Shown: piece by piece, positions 1 through 8,860 of the stretch
Numbering within the stretch: the stretch's first letter is position 1
Layout: every line of letters begins with the position of its first letter
NCBI RefSeq assembly: GCF_009754905.2
Contig: NZ_CP066775.1
Location: 1,674,001 to 1,738,000 of the forward strand
DNA from: Mucilaginibacter ginkgonis
GTDB taxonomy: Bacteria; Bacteroidota; Bacteroidia; Sphingobacteriales; Sphingobacteriaceae
DNA length: 64,000 nt
Reading direction: 5' to 3'
Translations under genes and position numbers: made by a program
Notes under the pieces: generated by a model
What the model saw: the letters and a program-made list of their open reading frames with translations, nothing else
Told to the model about the DNA's origin: nothing
Database searches by the model: none

Positions 1-1201
1 CTAAAAATCCAATCAAAATAATAACGATAACTATAGCCGGTATTAGCCATGTTAGGGAGGTTATAGTGATCGATAAATCTTTATCGGCCATTTGATTAAA
101 GGTAGGCAACAGCAATAAACTGATTATTATCGCAATCACCATTGAAACCAGAGTTACTATAATAGATTCGGCTAAAAATTGAGTAATGAGTTGTTTACGA
201 CCCGAACCTAAAACTTTACGAACACCAACTTCGCGGGCACGATTGGCCGAACGCGCTGTTGACAAATTCATAAAATTTACACACGCGATTAGCAGGATGA
301 AAACGGCTATGGCAGAAAAAATGTATACATATTGAATATTGCCATTGTCACCCATTTCTGCCTGGATGTTTGAATGCAAGTGTATGTCTCTCACAGGTAT
401 AGCAGTCAATTTAAAATAGCTGCCCGTTTTAGCCAATTCCTCATAAGTTACGTGCAGCAATGCTTCTAATTGAGCAGTAATGTGTTTACTTACAAAAGGC
501 GGAAATTTGTCTTCTAGTTGCTTAAAATTTATATCGGGCCTTAGCAAAACATAAGTCTGAAAATTATTATTCAACCAGCTGGGATCCTTTGATTCAGCCA
601 GCGATGGCATAGATAAAAAGATGTCAAATACAAAGTGCGATTGCTTAGGCATATCTTTTATCACGCCTGTTACTTTGTAATTTGCTGTATCATTTACCAA
701 AAATGTTTTGCCAACAGCGTTAATGGTATTGAAATATTTGCGGGCTATAGTTTCATTAATAACCGCGGTATGCGGCTCGTTTAATGCTGTTGCAGGTGTA
801 CCATCTACCATCGGTAACGTAAAAACAGAGAAAACAGAAGGGTCTGCAAATGTTACCCGGTTTTCTTGAATTATGTTATTGCCTTTTTTAAGCCGTATAC
901 TGCCGGTTTGTCTAAACCTTACAGTAGATTCAACTTCAGGAAATTCATGCAACGCAGCTGCAAGTGGTGCCGGAGATACGGCCCATGTGTTTTCATTGCC
1001 GCCGAATTTTACAGCGTCATTGATACGAAAAATGCGGTCGGCTTTTACGTTAAACTTATCATAGCTAAGCTCGTCAACTACATAGAAAACAATCAATAAA
1101 CTTACTGCCAACCCTAGCGCAAGTCCCAGGATATTGATAGCTGTAAACCCTTTATTTTTGTTTAAGCTGCGTATAGCTGTTTTTATATAATTCTTGATCA
1201 T
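1..1201 (-). CDS. FtsX-type ABC transporter permease, 3' part cut by window edge
   Basis: Reading the minus strand from the ATG at 1201 gives an open frame of 400 codons that runs off the window with no stop. The N-terminus (MIKNYIKTAIRSL, then a membrane segment around residues 20-42), a periplasmic MacB-like domain up to about residue 270, and the permease helix with the motif NFMNLSTARS are the usual features of MacB/FtsX permeases, typically near 790 residues, so about half is missing. It follows the permease ending at 1246 by 44 bp on the same strand, making it the fourth gene of the HlyD/ATPase/permease operon. The resemblance to the preceding permease suggests tandem duplication. Substrate cannot be told; a macrolide, peptide or lipid exporter role is inference. 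Confidence 0.88.
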   Translation of the reverse strand, partial: MIKNYIKTAIRSLNKNKGFTAINILGLALGLAVSLLIVFYVVDELSYDKFNVKADRIFRINDAVKFGGNENTWAVSPAPLAAALHEFPEVESTVRFRQTGSIRLKKGNNIIQENRVTFADPSVFSVFTLPMVDGTPATALNEPHTAVINETIARKYFNTINAVGKTFLVNDTANYKVTGVIKDMPKQSHFVFDIFLSMPSLAESKDPSWLNNNFQTYVLLRPDINFKQLEDKFPPFVSKHITAQLEALLHVTYEELAKTGSYFKLTAIPVRDIHLHSNIQAEMGDNGNIQYVYIFSAIAVFILLIACVNFMNLSTARSANRAREVGVRKVLGSGRKQLITQFLAESIIVTLVSMVIAIIISLLLLPTFNQMADKDLSITITSLTWLIPAIVIVIILIGFL

Positions 1202-1245
1202 TGTGCTTAGTTTATGATGTTGCTGTTAAAACGGATACACATCTC

Positions 1246-3600
1246 CTATTCTGACCGAAGGCTTTTTACCGGGTTGGCTATCGCCGCTTTTATCGACTGA
1301 TAACTAACCGTTAGTATGGCTATCACGGTTGTTGCGATCGCCGCCAGTATGAAGACCCAAATACTGATCTCTGTACGGTATGGATATTTAGCCAGCCAGG
1401 TGCTCATCCCCCACCAGGCCAGTGGTGTGGCCAATACAAATGATATAGCCACCAGGCGCATAAAATCTGTAGACAGTAGCGTGGTTATATTTGCTACGGA
1501 TGCACCAAGTACTTTGCGCACGCCAATTTCTTTAACGCGGTTCTGGGCCATATAAGTAGCCAGGCCAAACAAGCCAAGGCAAGAAATGATAATGGTTAGC
1601 GAGGCGAAAAGGGTTGCTAAAGCACTTACCTTTTGCTCGTCACTAAATTTGGCAGCATACTCCTCATCAATGAATTTATAATCAAACGGATACATCGGGT
1701 TGTACACGCTGAACACATGTTCTATCTTTTTAAGGTTTTCTGCTGTTGAATGCGCAGGATTAAGTTTGTAGTGCATTACGTTGAACCACGACTTCGGCCC
1801 TAAAAGCAACATGGGTTTTACAGGTTCATACGGCGATTGAAGGATAAAGTCTTTAACTATACCTACAATGTGCCATGTGTGGCCTTGACCTTTAACGGTT
1901 TCGCCAACCGGGTTTTTCAAACCCATTGCTTTAATCGCCGCTTCGTTAGCTAACATGGCTGTTGAGTCCGTGGCGTATGTTTTTGGATCAATGTCCCTGC
2001 CCTCCGCCATTTTGAGATTCATTGTTTTTACAAAGTCGCCATCTGTGTTCATAATATCGAAATCGAGCTTAGATTCAGGCGGGCTGCCTTTCCATTCAAA
2101 CCCCCAGCTATCGCTCCACGCTTGCGTTACCGGCGCGCTGGTTTTGGTTACGCCTATAACAGCACCGCTGGCTAGTAAATCGGTTTTAATGGCAGCATAG
2201 TGTTTCTCAATATCGCCCGACATTACTGTATAAGCCAAGTTGTCCTTTTTATAACCTAAATCGCGGTTTTGCGCATACTGGATCTGGTTTTTAACGATGA
2301 TGGTGCAGATTATAAGCGTGATCGCAAACGTGAACTGCATCACCACCAAAACCTTACGCGGTGTAACCAGCGCATTGGCAGCTTTGAACGTTCCCTTTAG
2401 CACACTAACCGGCTTGAACGACGACAGGTAAAACGCAGGATAACTGCCTGCTATAAGGCCTGTGAGCAACACAAATCCGACAGCTGTAAGCCAAAAAGTT
2501 GCCGATTCAAACGGGATAGTTAGTTCCTTCTCCGTAAGCTGGTTAAAAGCAGGTAATGCGAAAAAAACTATGGCAAAAGCAAAAATGCCTGCAATTAGTG
2601 ATATCAAAATTGACTCTGCCAAGAATTGACCGATAAGTAATTCCCGTGGCGCGCCTGCCACCTTGCGGATACCCACTTCCTTTGCGCGTTTCTCGCTTCG
2701 GGCAGTGCTCAGGTTCATAAAATTGATACAAGCGATCAATAAAATGAACCCGGCAATTAGCGCGAACAATTGTACCGTCTCTATTTTTCCGCCTTGGGGT
2801 ATGCCATCTAAAAATTTGTTGTAGAGCCGCCATTTGCTTGCCGGGTATAAAAAGTTTTGATTGTCTTTTCTGGTAGAATGCGACCTGGTAAAGTATTTAA
2901 TATGCGCGTTTGCAGTCTGCAAAGCTACGTTTGGTTTCAGCAATACATAGGTTTTAACAGAGTTGTTGGTCCAGTTTACATCATCCTGTTTAATAGTCTT
3001 CAAGTATGACCACGGCAACAGGTAATTGAATTTAAACCGGGTGTTATTTGGCAGGTCTTTCATTACCCCACTAACCGTAAAGTTGGCATTGCTGTCAAGC
3101 TTAAGGATCTTCCCCAATGCGTCATCCGTCCCAAACATTTTCTGCGCAAACCGTTGCGTAATTACAATGCCGGTAGGCGTATTTAGCGCTGTTTTTGCAT
3201 CGCCTTTAATTAAGGGAAAGGTGAACATGGTAAGAAAGCCGGGATCTGTAAACTCTCCCTGATCGATGATCCGCTTATCGCCAACAGTAAATAAAAAACT
3301 ACACTCACTCAGGCGGGCAACATCTTCAACATCAGGGTCGCTGGATTTCAATGTTGGCCCAAGTACTTTTGGCGTGGTGTTCCATGAGTGCAGTACGCCG
3401 TCAAACTTCTCAAGGTTGTAAACAACGTTTATGCGATCGCCTTTTTCATGGAAACGATCAAAACTCACCTCGTTTGTTACCCAGAATAAAATGAGCGCAG
3501 CGCTGGCCATACCAATGGCTAATCCGGTTATATTGATGAACGTAAAACCTTTGTTTTTTAAAAGGTTACGCCAGGCAATTTTAATGTAGTTTTTAAGCAT
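1246..3600 (-). CDS. FtsX/MacB-like ABC transporter permease
   Basis: 784 residues with duplicated FtsX architecture: an N-terminal membrane segment (about 20-40), a periplasmic MacB_PCD domain, three helices (about 284-400) starting with NFMNLSTARSEKRAKEVGIRK, a second helix and periplasmic domain, and a final three-helix block (about 670-775) with the repeat VKEIGVRKVLGAS. This is the inner-membrane permease of a tripartite or mechanotransmission ABC exporter. Its likely partners are encoded just upstream: the ATPase at 3702-4388 and the HlyD adaptor at 4463-5716. The 101-bp spacer to the ATPase gene is longer than usual for an operon and contains two C/G hairpins. Length is normal for the family and nothing looks broken. 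Confidence 0.92.
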   Translation of the reverse strand: MLKNYIKIAWRNLLKNKGFTFINITGLAIGMASAALILFWVTNEVSFDRFHEKGDRINVVYNLEKFDGVLHSWNTTPKVLGPTLKSSDPDVEDVARLSECSFLFTVGDKRIIDQGEFTDPGFLTMFTFPLIKGDAKTALNTPTGIVITQRFAQKMFGTDDALGKILKLDSNANFTVSGVMKDLPNNTRFKFNYLLPWSYLKTIKQDDVNWTNNSVKTYVLLKPNVALQTANAHIKYFTRSHSTRKDNQNFLYPASKWRLYNKFLDGIPQGGKIETVQLFALIAGFILLIACINFMNLSTARSEKRAKEVGIRKVAGAPRELLIGQFLAESILISLIAGIFAFAIVFFALPAFNQLTEKELTIPFESATFWLTAVGFVLLTGLIAGSYPAFYLSSFKPVSVLKGTFKAANALVTPRKVLVVMQFTFAITLIICTIIVKNQIQYAQNRDLGYKKDNLAYTVMSGDIEKHYAAIKTDLLASGAVIGVTKTSAPVTQAWSDSWGFEWKGSPPESKLDFDIMNTDGDFVKTMNLKMAEGRDIDPKTYATDSTAMLANEAAIKAMGLKNPVGETVKGQGHTWHIVGIVKDFILQSPYEPVKPMLLLGPKSWFNVMHYKLNPAHSTAENLKKIEHVFSVYNPMYPFDYKFIDEEYAAKFSDEQKVSALATLFASLTIIISCLGLFGLATYMAQNRVKEIGVRKVLGASVANITTLLSTDFMRLVAISFVLATPLAWWGMSTWLAKYPYRTEISIWVFILAAIATTVIAILTVSYQSIKAAIANPVKSLRSE

Positions 3601-3612
3601 TTACCCCTCCTT

Positions 3613-3689
3613 CTCCCCTAAAGGGGAGCGACTATGTTTAGGTGAATTATAAATTGTGTGTGACGTTTGCTCCTCCCCTTTAGGGGAGG
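3613..3689. repeat. Paired C/G-run hairpins between ABC genes
   Basis: Two palindromes occur in the spacer: CTCCCC-TAAA-GGGGAG at 3613-3628 and CCTCCCC-TTTA-GGGGAGG at 3672-3689. They face each other around an AT-rich 43-bp stretch. Similar C/G-run hairpins appear near 19170, 29745, 47700, 57083 and 61075, so this is a dispersed class. Sitting inside a probable operon, they may act as mRNA-stability or attenuating structures rather than full terminators. Confidence 0.7.
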
Positions 3690-3701
3690 TTCGGGTGGGG
3701 T

Positions 3702-4388
3702 TTATATCATTATGTTTTCCATTACCGTATGGCCGTCTAAAAGGCGGATGATGCGGTGGCTGTAACGCGCGTCGTGCTCAGAGTGGGTCACCATTATGAT
3801 GGTAGTGCCTTGTTCATTAAGGTCTGTCAGCAATTCCATCACTTCATTACCGTTGCTGCTATCCAGGTTACCTGTAGGCTCATCGGCAAGTATGATCTTC
3901 GGTTTATTTACCACCGCGCGAGCGATAGCGACACGTTGCTGCTGACCACCCGATAATTGCTGCGGATAATGGTTGCGGCGGTGCATGATCTGCATTTTAT
4001 CTAAAACCTCTTCTACCCTTTTTACACGCTCTGCGGCAGCAACACCAGTGTAAATCAATGGCAACTCTACGTTTTCGAAAACGGTTAGTTCGTCTATCAG
4101 GTTAAAGCTTTGGAACACAAAGCCAATGTTATGCTTGCGCAGATCTGCACGTTTGCGTTCATTAAAGTGGGCTACCTCAATGTCGTTAAACACATAACTG
4201 CCGCCATCCGGATCGTCAAGCATACCCAAAATGTTCAGCAAGGTAGATTTGCCGCAGCCTGATGGGCCCATTATGGCCACAAACTCGCCTCGTTTAATTT
4301 CCATGCTCAGTTTGTTAAGCGCTATAGTTTCAACCTCATCTGTGCGGTAATACTTTTCCAGATCGGTAATTTTTATCATGTGTTCCAT
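3702..4388 (-). CDS. ABC transporter ATP-binding protein (MacB/LolD type)
   Basis: 228 residues, the usual size of a stand-alone LolD/MacB-type ATPase. Visible motifs are Walker A GPSGCGKST near residues 41-49, the signature LSGGQQQRVAIARA near 144-157, Walker B IILADEPTGNLDS near 165-177, and the switch-histidine region MVTHSEHD. The start MEHMIKITDLEKYY fits the family; a second in-frame ATG three codons later (MIKITDL) is an alternative. It sits 74 bp downstream of the HlyD adaptor gene and upstream of the two FtsX permeases, and would power export by them in the cytoplasm. Specificity is unknown. Confidence 0.93.
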   Translation of the reverse strand: MEHMIKITDLEKYYRTDEVETIALNKLSMEIKRGEFVAIMGPSGCGKSTLLNILGMLDDPDGGSYVFNDIEVAHFNERKRADLRKHNIGFVFQSFNLIDELTVFENVELPLIYTGVAAAERVKRVEEVLDKMQIMHRRNHYPQQLSGGQQQRVAIARAVVNKPKIILADEPTGNLDSSNGNEVMELLTDLNEQGTTIIMVTHSEHDARYSHRIIRLLDGHTVMENIMI

Positions 4389-4462
4389 TGTGCTATGAAT
4401 TATGGCTTAAATTGATGTCTTTATAATTTAAATACTTGATTCTTGCCTATTGATTCTTAATT

Positions 4463-5716
4463 CTATTTCTTAAGTACCAGTTCCTGGTAGTCATTGTAAT
4501 TATCGTATCCTGATGTGATCACTTTGTCGCCCGGTTTCAGGCCTTGCAGCACCTCGTAGTAGTCGGGGTTTTGGCGTCCTAACTGAATGTCGACACGATA
4601 AGCAGTTTTGCCATCCTCGGACAATTTAAATATCCAGTTACCACCGGTTTGCTGAAAGAAGCCGCCTTTAGGTACTAATACCGCGCGGGTTTCGTCGCTC
4701 AACGCTAACCTGATCTGCAATGTTTGGCCTTTGCGAATGCCTTTAGGCACTTCGCCAACAAAAACCATGTCTACCTGGAAACGGCCGTTAGTAACCTGCG
4801 TGAACACCTTGTTTATTTTAAGCTTATAAGTTTTGTCGGCAAAGCTAAAATCGCCCATCAACCCTGTGAATATCCTCGACAGATAGTGTTCGTCAATATC
4901 AACACGTACTTTAAAACCGGTAGTCACATCTATCTGGCCCAGGTGCTCGCCTTTGTTTTTGTTCTGGCCAACTTCTGCATCCATCGAAGTTAGCTGACCG
5001 TCTATAGGTGCACGTACAGTAAGGTCCGCCACTTTTTTGCGCATCAGTTCCAGCGTCTTTTTCATCTGGGTGTACTGCTCGCGGCTTTGCGCGTCTTGCT
5101 GGCGTGTAAGTGAGGTATCCTGCTTCATGATCTGTTCGGTCAATTTCTTGCGGCGCACCTGGTAGTTGTAATCATTCTGCGCCTTTTGAAACTCTTGCGA
5201 TCCGATAGCTTTTTGCTCGTATAGGTGTTTATCCAATTTGTACACACGTTCTGCTTCGCGGAAGGCGTTATCTACATCTGCAGTTTGGTTTAACTTGCTG
5301 ATGGTATTTTGCTGCGCATTGTTATGCGAAATTTGCATTTGCGTTTGCGCGGCATAAACGTTGGTTTCCTGATTGGCAAGTGTCAGTTCCAAATCGGTGT
5401 TCGCAAGCTTCAGTATGGGGTCGCCTTTTTTGAGATTGGCACCATCTTCAACATATTTCTGTTCAACGCGGCCGCCTTCGACGGCGTCGAGGTAAATTGT
5501 AGTGATGGGCATCACCACACCATTAACCGGTATGAATTCCTGGAATGCGCCTTTGCTAACGTCACTTACGGTAATACGCTCGGTATCTACGTTTAGCTTA
5601 TTTTTTCCCGAAGTGAACATGATACTGCCCGCAACGAGTATAACTACTGCTGCGATTCCCGCAATGGTCATGATGCGTTTATTGTTCCACTTCTTTTTTT
5701 GTATTACTCTATCCAC
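4463..5716 (-). CDS. HlyD/MacA-family periplasmic adaptor protein
   Basis: 417 residues. A short cytoplasmic basic start (VIQKKKWNNKR), one membrane anchor (about 16-35), a biotinyl-lipoyl-like half motif near residues 80-105, a long alpha-helical hairpin (about 110-240, Gln-rich), then beta-barrel and membrane-proximal domains ending with LKPGDKVITSGYDNYND. This is the order of HlyD_2/HlyD_D23 membrane-fusion proteins that link ABC permeases to an outer-membrane channel. It is the first gene of the minus-strand efflux operon; no outer-membrane TolC partner is present in this window. The 291 bp upstream separate it from a divergent sigma-54 response regulator, its probable controller. Confidence 0.92.
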   Translation of the reverse strand: MDRVIQKKKWNNKRIMTIAGIAAVVILVAGSIMFTSGKNKLNVDTERITVSDVSKGAFQEFIPVNGVVMPITTIYLDAVEGGRVEQKYVEDGANLKKGDPILKLANTDLELTLANQETNVYAAQTQMQISHNNAQQNTISKLNQTADVDNAFREAERVYKLDKHLYEQKAIGSQEFQKAQNDYNYQVRRKKLTEQIMKQDTSLTRQQDAQSREQYTQMKKTLELMRKKVADLTVRAPIDGQLTSMDAEVGQNKNKGEHLGQIDVTTGFKVRVDIDEHYLSRIFTGLMGDFSFADKTYKLKINKVFTQVTNGRFQVDMVFVGEVPKGIRKGQTLQIRLALSDETRAVLVPKGGFFQQTGGNWIFKLSEDGKTAYRVDIQLGRQNPDYYEVLQGLKPGDKVITSGYDNYNDYQELVLKK

Positions 5717-5753
5717 GTTTTGATATAAATTTTTCAGTTAATAATAAAAACAT

Positions 5754-5759
5754 GTGCCA
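5754..5759 (-). promoter_or_regulatory. Candidate sigma-54 promoter (-24 TGGCAC) of the efflux operon
   Basis: On the minus strand TGGCAC occurs 38 nt before the ATG of the HlyD gene, where a -24 element would give a leader of roughly 15-20 nt. The -12 position ten bases after the GG reads TA, not the GC of the consensus, so the site is weak. The argument is mainly contextual: an NtrC-type activator gene lies divergently next door. Confidence 0.3.
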
Positions 5760-5820
5760 CAATATAATTCTTTGATTATCAATAGATTAAATGCATGTAT
5801 TGCAAATTCAGCGTACGCTT

Positions 5821-5851
5821 CTGTTACAAATACTGTTCGGTATTGATACAG
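5821..5851. promoter_or_regulatory. Imperfect inverted repeat, possible activator site
   Basis: CTGTTACAAATAC and GGTATTGATACAG, separated by 5 bp, form 13-bp arms with 9 matching positions. The site lies about 60-95 bp upstream of the candidate -24 element and between the divergent HlyD and response-regulator genes, a usual place for an NtrC-family enhancer site. Confidence 0.35.
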
Positions 5852-6007
5852 TGATGCTCACGCTGAAAATTTGTTAATTGAAGCTCTCATGCAACGAAGC
5901 AAAGATTTAAATATGAGGCAGCTGTAACGTTTTGAATTTATCACTTGTCTTATGACGGAATATGTTTTTTTGTATTTTTAAAGACTAATTCCTGATCAAT
6001 TAAGCTA

Positions 6008-7360
6008 ATGATACTTAAAAAAGCAACTGTACTTGTTGTAGATGATGACCCTGATGTGCTCACAGCCGTAAAGCTTTTGCTGAAGCCCGAAGCGCAGGAA
6101 GTGATCACCGATAAAAATCCCGAAAATCTTAACTGGCTGCTGCAAAAAAATAACGTCGACGTTTTATTGCTCGACATGAATTTTAACAGCGCCATTAACA
6201 CGGGCAATGAGGGTATATACTGGCTGCGTAAAGTAAAGGAGTGGAAACCTAACCTATGCGTTATCATGATCACCGCTTATGGCGATATTGACCTGGCCGT
6301 TCGCTCGCTTAAAGAAGGTGCCAGCGATTTTGTGGTAAAGCCGTGGCATAACGAGAAGTTGATCGAGACGGTTAAGGACCTGCTAGAGAAGAAAGATGGC
6401 GATAAGCCTTCAAAATCTGTAAAATCTAAAGGAACCACTTTGATCCTTGGCGAATCTGACGCTATGGACGATATCTTCCATAAAGTAAATAAGATAGCCC
6501 CTACCGATGCTAACATCCTTATCCTTGGCGAGAACGGTACCGGTAAAGATCTTATAGCAAAAGCCATACACGAGCGTTCGCTGCGTGCCGACAAGCCTTT
6601 TATAAAAGTAGACGTAGGTGCGCTAACAGATACGCTGTTTGAAAGCGAACTATTCGGCCATAAGAAGGGCGCGTTTACAGATGCCCGCGATGACCGCCCC
6701 GGTCGTTTTGAAGACGCGCACGGCGGCACTTTGTTCCTGGACGAAATAGGGAATATCAGCCTGCAGCAACAAGCCAAATTGCTAACTGTTTTACAAAACA
6801 GGCAGGTTACACGCCTTGGCACTAATAAACCTATCGATATAGATATAAGGCTCATTTGCGCTACCAACGTGCCGTTATTTGAACTTGCCAATGAGAACCG
6901 TTTCCGTAAGGATTTGATCTATCGCATAAATACGGTTGAGATCACAATGCCTCCACTGCGTAAGCGCAATGGCGATATCATATTGATAGCCAAGCATTTT
7001 GCCAAGGTATATGCTACCAAATATTTAAAGCAGGCAATGGATTTTGACGCGAGCGCCGTGCAAAAATTAAAAGGATACCATTTCCCCGGCAACGTACGCG
7101 AATTGCAATACACAATCGAGCGTGCCGTGATCATGGCTGATGACGCTGTGTTGAAGGCAGATGACCTAATCTTCTCATCTCTTGAAACTTCTCCCGTTGA
7201 GAATGTTCTGGAAAACGAAAACATTCAATTGAGCGAACTGGAAAAAAACGCCATTTTAAAGGTCATTGAAAAGCATCACGGTAACATTACCCGTGCCGCT
7301 AAAGAGCTGGGCCTTACACGCACCGCGTTATACCGCAGACTAAACAAATATGACATTTAG
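6008..7360 (+). CDS. Sigma-54-dependent response regulator (NtrC family)
   Basis: 450 residues in three domains. The receiver (1-125) has the acidic pair D12/D13, probable phosphoacceptor D56 in LLLDMNF, T89 and K111. The AAA+ domain (about 145-380) has Walker A GENGTGKD (174-181), the sigma-54 contact loop reading GAFTDA (221-226) where GAFTGA is classical, and Walker B TLFLDE (241-246). The C-terminus (about 420-450) is a Fis-type helix-turn-helix, NITRAAKELGLTRTALYRRL. It activates sigma-54 RNA polymerase when phosphorylated. The kinase gene downstream overlaps it by 11 bp. It diverges from the ABC efflux operon, its likely target. ATG at 6008 leaves a complete receiver. Confidence 0.95.
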   Translation: MILKKATVLVVDDDPDVLTAVKLLLKPEAQEVITDKNPENLNWLLQKNNVDVLLLDMNFNSAINTGNEGIYWLRKVKEWKPNLCVIMITAYGDIDLAVRSLKEGASDFVVKPWHNEKLIETVKDLLEKKDGDKPSKSVKSKGTTLILGESDAMDDIFHKVNKIAPTDANILILGENGTGKDLIAKAIHERSLRADKPFIKVDVGALTDTLFESELFGHKKGAFTDARDDRPGRFEDAHGGTLFLDEIGNISLQQQAKLLTVLQNRQVTRLGTNKPIDIDIRLICATNVPLFELANENRFRKDLIYRINTVEITMPPLRKRNGDIILIAKHFAKVYATKYLKQAMDFDASAVQKLKGYHFPGNVRELQYTIERAVIMADDAVLKADDLIFSSLETSPVENVLENENIQLSELEKNAILKVIEKHHGNITRAAKELGLTRTALYRRLNKYDI

Positions 7361-8693
7361 CGGCTTCGAGTTCCGGCTGATACTGCGGGTGCTGGTCATG
7401 TTCCTGACCTTGATACTCATGGCATTTTTAGCTAGCAATGGCTATTATTTATACACCGCCGTTATGGTGCCTGTTGTGTTTTACGAGGTAGCAGACCTGA
7501 TACGCTTTCAGCGCAAGGCACAGGATGAGGTTGAGCAGTTTGTAGAATCGGTTCATTACCGTGATTTCTCTCGCCATTTTGACGAGCGCCGCGCGCCCAA
7601 CGAATTAAAGCCTTTGCGCAAAGGTTTCAATCAGATCAACACCACATTTAAATCCATCAGTCGCGAACGCGAAACGCAATATTATTATTTGCAAAAGATA
7701 CTAGAACTGGTTGACACAGGCATCATATCATTCGACCAGGAAACCGGCGAGGTAGCCTGGATCAATGAGTCGTTCAAAAAATTGATGGGCATACCCTACC
7801 TCAAAACTATTACCTCGCTGCAAAAACGCGAAGAAAAGCTTTACGACGACATCATCGACATTAAGCCTGGGGATAGCAAAGTGGTTTCTTTTACACGAGA
7901 AAGGCAAATTTACAAGGTGCTGGTTTCTGCAAGCGTACTGCGCAGCGACGACAGACTGTATAAATTGCTGGCCTTTCAAAACGTAAGCGAGGCATTAGAC
8001 GATAATGAGTCTAAAGCCTGGTCAAAGTTGTTGAACGTGATGACGCATGAGATCATGAATTCGGTAGCGCCGATCTCTTCTCTGGCTGATACGCTCAAGA
8101 ACCGCTTACAGTCCATCAACCAGGCCAACCCGACCCCTAATGATGATCTGGAAGACTTGGAACTAGGTGTGGATACTATCAAAAAGCGCAGCCAGGGCTT
8201 ATTGAAATTCACGGAAAGTTACCGCAATCTCAACAAGATAACCAAGCTTGACCTTGAACGGATATTGGTATGCGACCTGTTCGAGAACCTTAACACGCTG
8301 ATGCAGCCAACACTCGAGAAAAAGTTTATCGAGCTGGATATCATTCTTCGCGACCTTTCTATAGCCATTGAGGTCGACTTAAATCTTATAGAACAAGTGT
8401 TGATCAACCTGCTTACAAATGCCATAGAGGCTGTAAAAGACGTTGACGAACCGCAGATCACATTATCAGCAGAAATTCAGCCGAACAGTAAGACAGTAAT
8501 AAAAATCGCCGATAATGGCATAGGCATGCCACCTGAGATAATCGAGAAAATTTTTATCCCTTTCTTCAGCACCCGTAAAACCGGCAGCGGCATTGGCCTG
8601 AGTCTATGCAAACAGATTATGATGCTTCACAAAGGCAACATCCAGGTGCAATCTGTAGAGGGTAAGGGCTCGGTCTTTATATTATCTTTTTAA
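7350..8693 (+). CDS. Membrane sensor histidine kinase (NtrB/PAS type)
   Basis: 447 residues. Two adjacent hydrophobic segments (about 10-28 and 32-50) leave almost no periplasmic loop, so sensing is probably within the membrane or cytoplasm. A linker (about 52-110) leads to a PAS-like domain (about 113-215), a dimerisation helix with the phospho-acceptor histidine in MTHEIMNS (H233), and a HATPase domain with the N box NLLTNAIEAV, G1 DNGIGMP and G2 GSGIGLSL. It should phosphorylate the response regulator just upstream, whose stop codon it overlaps by 11 bp. The near-absence of a periplasmic sensor is typical of Bacteroidota kinases beside efflux operons, but the signal is unknown. Confidence 0.93.
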   Translation: MTFSGFEFRLILRVLVMFLTLILMAFLASNGYYLYTAVMVPVVFYEVADLIRFQRKAQDEVEQFVESVHYRDFSRHFDERRAPNELKPLRKGFNQINTTFKSISRERETQYYYLQKILELVDTGIISFDQETGEVAWINESFKKLMGIPYLKTITSLQKREEKLYDDIIDIKPGDSKVVSFTRERQIYKVLVSASVLRSDDRLYKLLAFQNVSEALDDNESKAWSKLLNVMTHEIMNSVAPISSLADTLKNRLQSINQANPTPNDDLEDLELGVDTIKKRSQGLLKFTESYRNLNKITKLDLERILVCDLFENLNTLMQPTLEKKFIELDIILRDLSIAIEVDLNLIEQVLINLLTNAIEAVKDVDEPQITLSAEIQPNSKTVIKIADNGIGMPPEIIEKIFIPFFSTRKTGSGIGLSLCKQIMMLHKGNIQVQSVEGKGSVFILSF

Positions 8694-8706
8694 TTATTCT
8701 ATTATA

Positions 8707-8736
8707 GTCATTCAGAACGCAGCGAAGAATCTTATT
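8707..8736 (+). repeat. Half copy of GTCATTCTGAAC-type repeat
   Basis: GTCATTCAGAACGCAGCGAA followed by GAATCTTATT matches the left arm of the palindromic repeats at 31957-32034 and 58071-58147. The right arm (..GCATGACA) is missing here. It lies in the 167-bp gap between the kinase gene and htpG, which otherwise shows no gene. Confidence 0.7.
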
Positions 8737-8860
8737 CGGCTTGATTTTGATGCGCGGTTTAATTAACAATCCTGCCAATTTGACAAGCTACCACCCTTTG
8801 GAATGCAAGTTGATTATTAAGTGACGAACCATTTTAACATCACTTTATAATCAATAGATA

